A stretch of 64,000 nucleotides of DNA. Source: Nocardioides sambongensis (lineage in GTDB: Bacteria; Actinomycetota; Actinomycetes; Propionibacteriales; Nocardioidaceae). A model generated the notes under the pieces. It saw only the letters and a program-made list of their open reading frames with translations, ran no database searches and was not told the DNA's origin. Positions 59,034-64,000 of this stretch are shown here, piece by piece (position 1 is the stretch's first letter; every line of letters starts with the position of its first letter). A program made the position numbers and the translations under genes. Where the stretch lies: NCBI RefSeq assembly GCF_006494815.1, contig NZ_CP041091.1, positions 2,494,501 through 2,558,500 of the forward strand, read 5' to 3'.

Positions 59034-60502
59034 CGCCGCCACCCGGCCTCTCGCAGCATCTCCTCGACAGCCTCGATGGCCGGACGGCTGTTGCCCCAGG
59101 TGCACAGGCGGGCGAGGTGAGCCCCGGCCGGGGTGTCCCACCCGGTCCGCGGTCCCGGCCAGCCCCACTCCACCACCAGGGCCGGTTCGTCGCGCTCGGC
59201 GAGCCGGGCCAGCACCGCGCTGACGTCGGTACGACGATGCGCGTCACGGACCTGGACCACGAGCGGGCCGTCGGGCAGCCCGGCGTCGGCAGGGTCGACC
59301 CGCAGGTCGGGGTCGACACCCCAGCGGCCGGGGCCCACGGCGATGTTCGCCTCCGTCTCCAGGCTGAGGACCCGCGCTCCGGTCAGGTCCGGCAGCGCAC
59401 CCTCGAGGTCGAAGGCGGTCCGGGTCGCGGCGCGCAGCCGCTCGGCGGTCACCGGCTCCCCGGGGGTCCCGGCCGGATGCCCGGCCCGGTCCTGGACAGC
59501 GGCCGTGCGTGCGGCCGCGTCCCGCAACCGCTGCAGCGGCAGCGACCCGTCCTCGACAGCGGCGACGATCGCCGCCTGGACCTCGCGGACCAGAGCGGCC
59601 GGCTTGTCCGGCCCGATGCACAGGAGGTCGGCCCCGGCGGCCAGGGAGAGGACCGCCGCGGCGGGGATCCCGCGACCGGCGGAGGCGCCGGCCATGTCCA
59701 GCGCGTCGCTGACGATCGCACCCTCGAAGCCCATCGTCCGCAGCCGTCCGAGGATCGCCGCGGAGAAGGTCGCCGGCAGCGCGTCGTCCAGCACCGGCAC
59801 CACCAGGTGGGAGGTCATCACGGTCGCCGCACCGGCCGCGATCGCCGCTGCGAACGGAGGCAGCTCGCGCCGCTCGAGGACCGCGACCTCGGCCTCCAGC
59901 ACGGGAAGCATCAGGTGACTGTCCTGGGCGGTGTCGCCGTGGCCGGGGAAGTGCTTGACGCAGGCGGCCACCCCGGCCGACTGCAGTCCGCGGACCCACG
60001 CCGCCACGTGCCGGCCGGCCACGGCGGGGTCACCGGCGAAGCTGCGGGTGCCGATCACCGGGTTGTCCGGGTTGCTGTTCACGTCCGCGACCGGGCCGAG
60101 GTCGAGATCGATCCCGACCGAGGCCAGGTCCGTGCCGACGGCGCGTCCCACCGAGGCGGTCAGGTCGGCGTCGTCGATCCGACCGAGCACCGCGGCACCG
60201 GGCACCGGGCTGGCGGCCCGGATGTGGAGCCGGGTGACGTCGCCGCCCTCCTCGTCCAGGCCGACCAGGGCCGCCGGCCGGACGCGGCGGATGTCGGCGA
60301 CCAGGTCGGCCACGTCGTCGCGGTCGCCGGTCAGGTTGCTGCCGAAGAGGCAGATGCCGCCGAGGCCCTCGGCCAGCAGCGCGGACCACTCCGGCGCCAG
60401 GCGCGGGCCCTCGAAGGAGGCCAGCTGCACCTGGAGCGCGAGGCGCTCGACGCCGGCCGCGTCCTCTGGTGCGGTCGGACGGGGGTTCACCGAGACACTC
60501 AT
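59030..60502 (-). CDS. GH3 family beta-N-acetylhexosaminidase
   Basis: A 490-residue glycoside hydrolase 3 enzyme that removes GlcNAc from short chitin or cell-wall oligosaccharides. The N-terminal barrel contains LVGLDEEGGDVTRL and the NagZ-type acid/base motif CVKHFPGHGDTAQDSH. The nucleophile Asp is in IVSDALDMAGA. A C-terminal extension of about 150 residues follows. No signal peptide is seen, so it acts inside the cell on imported oligomers. ATG at 60502 overlaps the permease stop (ATGA). Confidence 0.92.
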   Translation of the reverse strand: MSVSVNPRPTAPEDAAGVERLALQVQLASFEGPRLAPEWSALLAEGLGGICLFGSNLTGDRDDVADLVADIRRVRPAALVGLDEEGGDVTRLHIRAASPVPGAAVLGRIDDADLTASVGRAVGTDLASVGIDLDLGPVADVNSNPDNPVIGTRSFAGDPAVAGRHVAAWVRGLQSAGVAACVKHFPGHGDTAQDSHLMLPVLEAEVAVLERRELPPFAAAIAAGAATVMTSHLVVPVLDDALPATFSAAILGRLRTMGFEGAIVSDALDMAGASAGRGIPAAAVLSLAAGADLLCIGPDKPAALVREVQAAIVAAVEDGSLPLQRLRDAAARTAAVQDRAGHPAGTPGEPVTAERLRAATRTAFDLEGALPDLTGARVLSLETEANIAVGPGRWGVDPDLRVDPADAGLPDGPLVVQVRDAHRRTDVSAVLARLAERDEPALVVEWGWPGPRTGWDTPAGAHLARLCTWGNSRPAIEAVEEMLREAGWRR

Positions 60503-61341
60503 CCCTTCACCGCACCGGCGGTCAGTCCGGCGACCATGCGGCGCTGGACGATGATGAAGAAGATGATCACCGGGATGGTGATCAGCGTGGACGCGGCCAT
60601 GATCGCGCCCCAGTCGACGCCGCGGCTGCGCGACTCGGAGAACCCGATCAGCCACACCGGCAGGGTCTCCTTGGCGGGGTCGGTCATCACCACCAGGGCC
60701 AGCGTGAACTCGTTCCAGGCCTGGATGAACGCGAACAGGCCGGTGGCCACGAAGCCGGGGGCGAGCAGCGGCAGGGTGATGGTGAAGAAGGCGCGGGTGC
60801 GGGAGCAGCCGTCCACCATCGCAGCCTCCTCGAGCTCCCTGGGGAGACCGTCGACGAAGCCGCGCAGCGTCCACACGGTGAAGGGCAGCACGCTGGCGAC
60901 GTAGACCAGGGTCAGACCGATCACCGAGTTCAGCAGCTGCATCCCCTCGAGCATCTTGTACTGGGAGATGAAGAGGCCCTCGGCGGGGATCATCTGGATC
61001 AGCAGCAGGGTCATGATGAACGTGCGGCGGCCGCGGAACCGGAACCGGCTCACCGCGACGGCGGCGAGGAAGGCGAAGAGCAGGGCGATCACGACGGTGA
61101 GCAGGGTGACCGCCAGGCTCGTGGTCAGGGCGCTGCGGAAGGACTCACCGGTGAGCATCCGACGGTAGTTGTCCAGGGTCCCGTCCCAGGGGAACCAGAC
61201 CTGCTCGGTGCCGCGGATCCGGTTGCGCGGCAGGAACGAGCGGCTCACCATCCAGTAGACCGGGAAGACGCTGACCAGGACGATCAGCAGGCCGGCGAGG
61301 TTGGCGCCGTAGCGGACCGGGGTGGGGGTGCGGCGGGCCAT
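60499..61341 (-). CDS. Sugar ABC importer permease (MalG-like)
   Basis: A 280-residue inner-membrane permease with six helices. The EAA loop reads LEEAAMVDGCSRTRAFFTITLPLLAPG (within the segment near 60790-60860). The family motif VFPVYWMVSRSFL is at the N-terminus. ATG at 61341 overlaps the MalF-like stop (TGATG). It should pair with the upstream permease; the ATPase is not in the operon, so a shared MsiK-type ATPase is expected (known for such systems in Streptomyces). Confidence 0.92.
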   Translation of the reverse strand: MARRTPTPVRYGANLAGLLIVLVSVFPVYWMVSRSFLPRNRIRGTEQVWFPWDGTLDNYRRMLTGESFRSALTTSLAVTLLTVVIALLFAFLAAVAVSRFRFRGRRTFIMTLLLIQMIPAEGLFISQYKMLEGMQLLNSVIGLTLVYVASVLPFTVWTLRGFVDGLPRELEEAAMVDGCSRTRAFFTITLPLLAPGFVATGLFAFIQAWNEFTLALVVMTDPAKETLPVWLIGFSESRSRGVDWGAIMAASTLITIPVIIFFIIVQRRMVAGLTAGAVKG

Positions 61342-62246
61342 CAGTCCTCCTCCTGCTTGATCATCATCCGGATGTACGGCGCGGTCAGCACGACCGTCAG
61401 CACGAGCATGAACATCGCGGCGGCGGCCGCCGTACCGAACTCGCCGCCCTTGATGCCCAGCGAGTAGATGTAGGTGCCCAGCAGGTTGGTGTCGCGGGTG
61501 ATCCCGCCGGCCTTCTGCAGGCTGTAGATCTGGGTGAAGACGCGCAGGTCCCAGATGATCTGCAGCAGCAGCACCACCAGCAGCACCGGGCGGATCGTGG
61601 GCAGCACGACGTGGACGAACCGCGCCCACGCACCGGCGCCGTCGATCTCGGCGGCCTCGACCACGTCCTCGGGCACCTGGGTGAGTGCCGCGTAGAGCGT
61701 GAACACCACGAACGGGACGCTCATCCAGACCACGATGAGCGTGGCGACCGCGAAGAAGGAGAGGGGTTCGATCAGCCAGGAGTGGCCGGCGTAGTCGCCG
61801 CCGAACTGGACGAGCACCCAGTTGACCAGGCCGTACTCGGTGTCGAACATGAACTGCCAGACGGTCATCGCCGCGACGACCGGGGTGGCCCAGGCGAGCA
61901 TCAGCCCGATCTGCGAGGCCATCCGGACCCACGGGCTCATCCGGGTCATCAGCTGGGCGACGCCCATCCCGATGGCCAGCGTGAGCCCCGCGTTGACGAA
62001 GCAGAAGCCGACGGTCCGGGCGACCACCTTCCACAGGTAGGGGTCGGTGACCAGGTCACGGTAGTTCTGGAGACCCACCCACGCCGGTGGTTGGCCGAAC
62101 TGCTGGGCGAGACCGAACTCCTGCGCCGAGAGCACCACCTGACGGATCAGGGGGTATCCCAGGGCGAGTGCCAGCAGGCACGCGGCCGGGATGACCAGGC
62201 CGACGGGCAGCGGGTTGCGGGTCGCTGCGGGCGCGCCGCGGGGCAT
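61341..62246 (-). CDS. Sugar ABC importer permease (MalF-like)
   Basis: A 301-residue permease with six helices and the coupling loop EDVVEAAEIDGAGAWARFVH. The start at 62246 (MPRGAPAATRNP) is preferred over an ATG five codons upstream, because GAGGAGG lies six bases before it. Works with the MalG-like protein and the solute-binding lipoprotein. Confidence 0.92.
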   Translation of the reverse strand: MPRGAPAATRNPLPVGLVIPAACLLALALGYPLIRQVVLSAQEFGLAQQFGQPPAWVGLQNYRDLVTDPYLWKVVARTVGFCFVNAGLTLAIGMGVAQLMTRMSPWVRMASQIGLMLAWATPVVAAMTVWQFMFDTEYGLVNWVLVQFGGDYAGHSWLIEPLSFFAVATLIVVWMSVPFVVFTLYAALTQVPEDVVEAAEIDGAGAWARFVHVVLPTIRPVLLVVLLLQIIWDLRVFTQIYSLQKAGGITRDTNLLGTYIYSLGIKGGEFGTAAAAAMFMLVLTVVLTAPYIRMMIKQEED

Positions 62247-62275
62247 GCGCTTCCTCCTCATGAGGTCGGTCCGCC

Positions 62276-62359
62276 GTCCGGGCGGGGATCGCCCGCCCGG
62301 ACAGCGGTTCCTGGACCCGGGCGGTCAGCCCGGGTGGTCCAGAGGTTCCAGCGGAACCT
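62276..62359 (-). terminator. Three stem-loops between the binding-protein and permease genes
   Basis: GTCCGGGCGGG / CCCGCCCGGAC (62276-62302) pairs over eleven bases. TGGACCCGGGC pairs with GCCCGGG...TCCA (62312-62341), with a small bulge. AGGTTCC / GGAACCT (62343-62359) reaches the stop codon of the binding-protein gene. Such clusters protect the upstream mRNA end and reduce read-through, so the binding protein would be made in excess over the permeases. Confidence 0.6.
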
Positions 62360-63636
62360 CAGTTCAGCTCGTCGTCGATCCGCGCGTCGGCGTCCGCGGC
62401 CAGGTCGGCGATGTCGCCGCCCTGGGCGATCTGGCTGAACAGGTCCTCCAGCACCCGGGTGCCCTCGACGGTCGCCCAGTTCGCGGCGGCCGGGGTGAGC
62501 TTGGCGTTGGAGGCCGCGGCGATGGTCGCCTGCGCGAACTCGTCGTCACCGAGCAGCGTGGCCAGCGACTCCTTGGCCGGGGTCAGGCCGGCCTCGGCCA
62601 GGATGCCCTGGTAGTCGTCGCTGAGCATCAGGCTGACCGCCTCGCGGGCGAGGTCCTGGTTCGGGGACTTGGCCGGGATGGCGATGTCGGAGCCGCCGAG
62701 CAGCACCGGAGCGGGCTCACCGTCGGAGCCGGGGAGCGCGAAGACGCCGATCTGCTTCGCGAGGTCCGGGCAGCCCGACTCCTCGTCGGTCAGCATCCCG
62801 TACACCCAGCCCGGGCGGGACATCATGCCGACCTTGTCGGCGCAGAACGGGGTGACCGGGTCGCTCTCGTTGGCGTCGGCCGGAGCGCCGGAGGCCTCGG
62901 TGAACAGCTGCTGCACGGTGGCCAGGCCCTCCTGGGACTCCGGCGTGGAGAGGCTGGCGGTCCAGGCGTCACCGTCCGCGACGGCGAAGTCGCCACCGGC
63001 GTCCCAGAGGAACGCGGCACCGTCACGCCAGTCCTGGCCGGGCAGCCAGTAGCCGGAGAAGTCGGCCTTGCCGCTCTCCTTCTTCAGCTGCACCGCGACG
63101 TCGACGAACTCGTCCATCGTGGTCGGCACCTCGACGCCGGCCTTCTTGAACAGGTCCTTGCGGTAGAACACGTAGGTCGAGCCCGCGTAGTAGGGCACCG
63201 CGTAGGTCTTGCCCTCGACGGTGGCGGCCTCCACGAAGCCCGGCAGCAGGTCGTCGCCGCCGAGGTCCTCGAGGTCACCGGTGAGGTCGCTGAACGCACC
63301 TGCGGTGGTGAAGGTCGGGGCCTGGGTGTTGCCCACCTCGACCACGTCGGGGGTCTGGTCCTCGGAGGAGAGCGCGGTGGTCATCCGCTCGACCAGACCG
63401 TCCCACTCCTGCTCCTCGATGGTGAGCGTGGAGCCGGGGTTCTCCTCCTCGAAGGTCTCCTTCAGCCAGTCCCGGGCCTCCTGGGGGGTGTCGGCGCCGT
63501 TGAGCCAGACGACGAGGTCGGCCTTCTCCGGACCACCGTCGGCGCTCGATCCACCGTTGTCGTCGGACCCGCACGCGCTGGTCACACCCAGGAGGGCAGT
63601 GACGGCAGCCAGGGCCAGTGTCTTCTTCATGCGCAC
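62359..63636 (-). CDS. Sugar ABC importer solute-binding lipoprotein
   Basis: A 425-residue extracellular binding protein of the family-1 sugar type. The signal peptide ends in a lipobox (LGVTSACGSDD) followed by a Gly/Ser linker. The body has VVWLNGADTPQEARDWLKE, TYAVPYYAGSTYVFYRKDLF and the C-terminal NQDLAREAVSLML. The GTG at 63636 is preferred to an ATG two codons later because AGAGGA stands seven bases before it. The operon's nag genes suggest GlcNAc or chitobiose as ligand (DasA-like), inferred from context. Confidence 0.92.
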   Translation of the reverse strand: MRMKKTLALAAVTALLGVTSACGSDDNGGSSADGGPEKADLVVWLNGADTPQEARDWLKETFEEENPGSTLTIEEQEWDGLVERMTTALSSEDQTPDVVEVGNTQAPTFTTAGAFSDLTGDLEDLGGDDLLPGFVEAATVEGKTYAVPYYAGSTYVFYRKDLFKKAGVEVPTTMDEFVDVAVQLKKESGKADFSGYWLPGQDWRDGAAFLWDAGGDFAVADGDAWTASLSTPESQEGLATVQQLFTEASGAPADANESDPVTPFCADKVGMMSRPGWVYGMLTDEESGCPDLAKQIGVFALPGSDGEPAPVLLGGSDIAIPAKSPNQDLAREAVSLMLSDDYQGILAEAGLTPAKESLATLLGDDEFAQATIAAASNAKLTPAAANWATVEGTRVLEDLFSQIAQGGDIADLAADADARIDDELN

Positions 63637-63663
63637 TGCTTGTTCCTCTGCTTCCTTGACGGG

Positions 63664-63686
63664 ACGCGGACCCGGCGGGTCCGCGT
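63664..63686 (-). terminator. Stem-loop between the ROK regulator and binding-protein genes
   Basis: ACGCGGACCC (63664-63673) and GGGTCCGCGT (63677-63686) form a perfect ten-base stem with a three-base loop. It lies 17 bases after the regulator stop and 27 bases before the binding-protein start. It probably ends or attenuates the regulator transcript. Confidence 0.6.
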
Positions 63687-63703
63687 GATGTGAGGGGGAC
63701 GGG

Positions 63704-64000
63704 TCACGAGACCCCGAGTTCGCCGGCGAGGACCAGACCGGTCGCGCCGACGAGGACCCCGTCGTCGCCGAGCTTCGATGCTCGGACCACGAACTGCTCG
63801 GCGGAGACGGGCATCACCCGTTCCCGCACGGTGTCGGCCGAGATACGGACCAACGGTTCCACCAGGTCGAGCGGGCCCGAGAGGACCAGCTCGCCGAGGT
63901 TCAGGGTGGCGACCACGGGCGCCAGGGCGGCGCCGAGCCGCTCGCCGGCCTCGGCCAGCACCGCCTCCGGGGCGTGCTCGGCCAGGCGCCGGCGCAGCCG
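63704..64000 (-). CDS. ROK-family protein (probable regulator), 5' part outside window
   Basis: The last 98 or so codons of a ROK-fold protein: AGERLGAALAPVVATLNLGEL with LVLSGPLDLVEPL, then SKLGDDGVLVGATGLVLAGEL. This is the usual C-terminus of ROK kinases and NagC/XylR-type regulators. Its place directly before a sugar importer operon suggests a regulator with an N-terminal HTH beyond the window edge, but a kinase is possible. Confidence 0.75.
   Translation of the reverse strand, partial: RLRRRLAEHAPEAVLAEAGERLGAALAPVVATLNLGELVLSGPLDLVEPLVRISADTVRERVMPVSAEQFVVRASKLGDDGVLVGATGLVLAGELGVS

Overview
The window is chromosomal DNA of a high-GC actinobacterium. Codon third positions are almost all G or C. 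Mycothiol (mshB), a fused cydDC, VanW, DUF1206 and LPxTG proteins are present, and many starts look leaderless (TANNNT six to eight bases before ATG/GTG). The gene set resembles Nocardioidaceae, but the genus is an inference. No rRNA, tRNA, CRISPR array or replication origin was seen.

Layout. 1-4863 (minus): cytochrome bd operon cydA-cydB-cydDC, with a Rex-like operator over the cydA promoter. 5028-13069: housekeeping genes, including a DUF1206 membrane protein, a thiolase/DUF35 pair, a secreted lipase, mshB-DUF6113-vanW and an unknown protein. 13146-32590: a large purine and ureide nitrogen cluster. The plus strand carries an acetamidase-like protein, an amidase, uraD, uraH, uricase, allantoinase, a PucG-type aminotransferase, allantoate amidohydrolase, an RpiR regulator and a deaminase-fold guanine deaminase. 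The minus strand carries xdhABC. A NitT/TauT-type ABC importer follows on the plus strand. Together these lead from guanine or xanthine through urate and allantoin to glycine, oxalurate-type products and ammonia. 32611-35299: small singletons. 35346-38756 (minus): a second, unrelated guanine deaminase with an MFS carrier, and a GAP-family membrane protein. 39172-45128: an LPxTG surface protein with a Pro/Thr stalk, then an arylsulfatase and a SulP sulfate permease.

45.2-53.25 kb is an accessory island abutting the 3' end of ychF. It holds remnants of toxin-antitoxin genes (ParE-like, HEPN-like, nucleotidyltransferase), a two-gene unit (1124-aa protein plus SWIM zinc-finger protein) and an intact HTH/AbiEii-type pair. 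Copies of a roughly 40-bp sequence matching the ychF 3' end mark its internal boundaries, so it looks like stacked insertions at one site. 53228-56167: ychF, a secreted zinc metalloprotease and exodeoxyribonuclease III. 56181-64000 (minus): an amino-sugar operon with a ROK regulator (cut by the window edge), solute-binding protein, two permeases, GH3 hexosaminidase, ROK kinase, nagA and nagB.

Ten otherwise intact genes or gene junctions carry an apparent one-base deletion, nearly all in a short C or G run, and adding one base restores the expected protein each time. This pattern points to uncorrected homopolymer errors rather than real gene decay. Those genes are therefore listed as CDS with the break position noted. 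All family assignments come from reading motifs and overall similarity by eye; no database search was possible.
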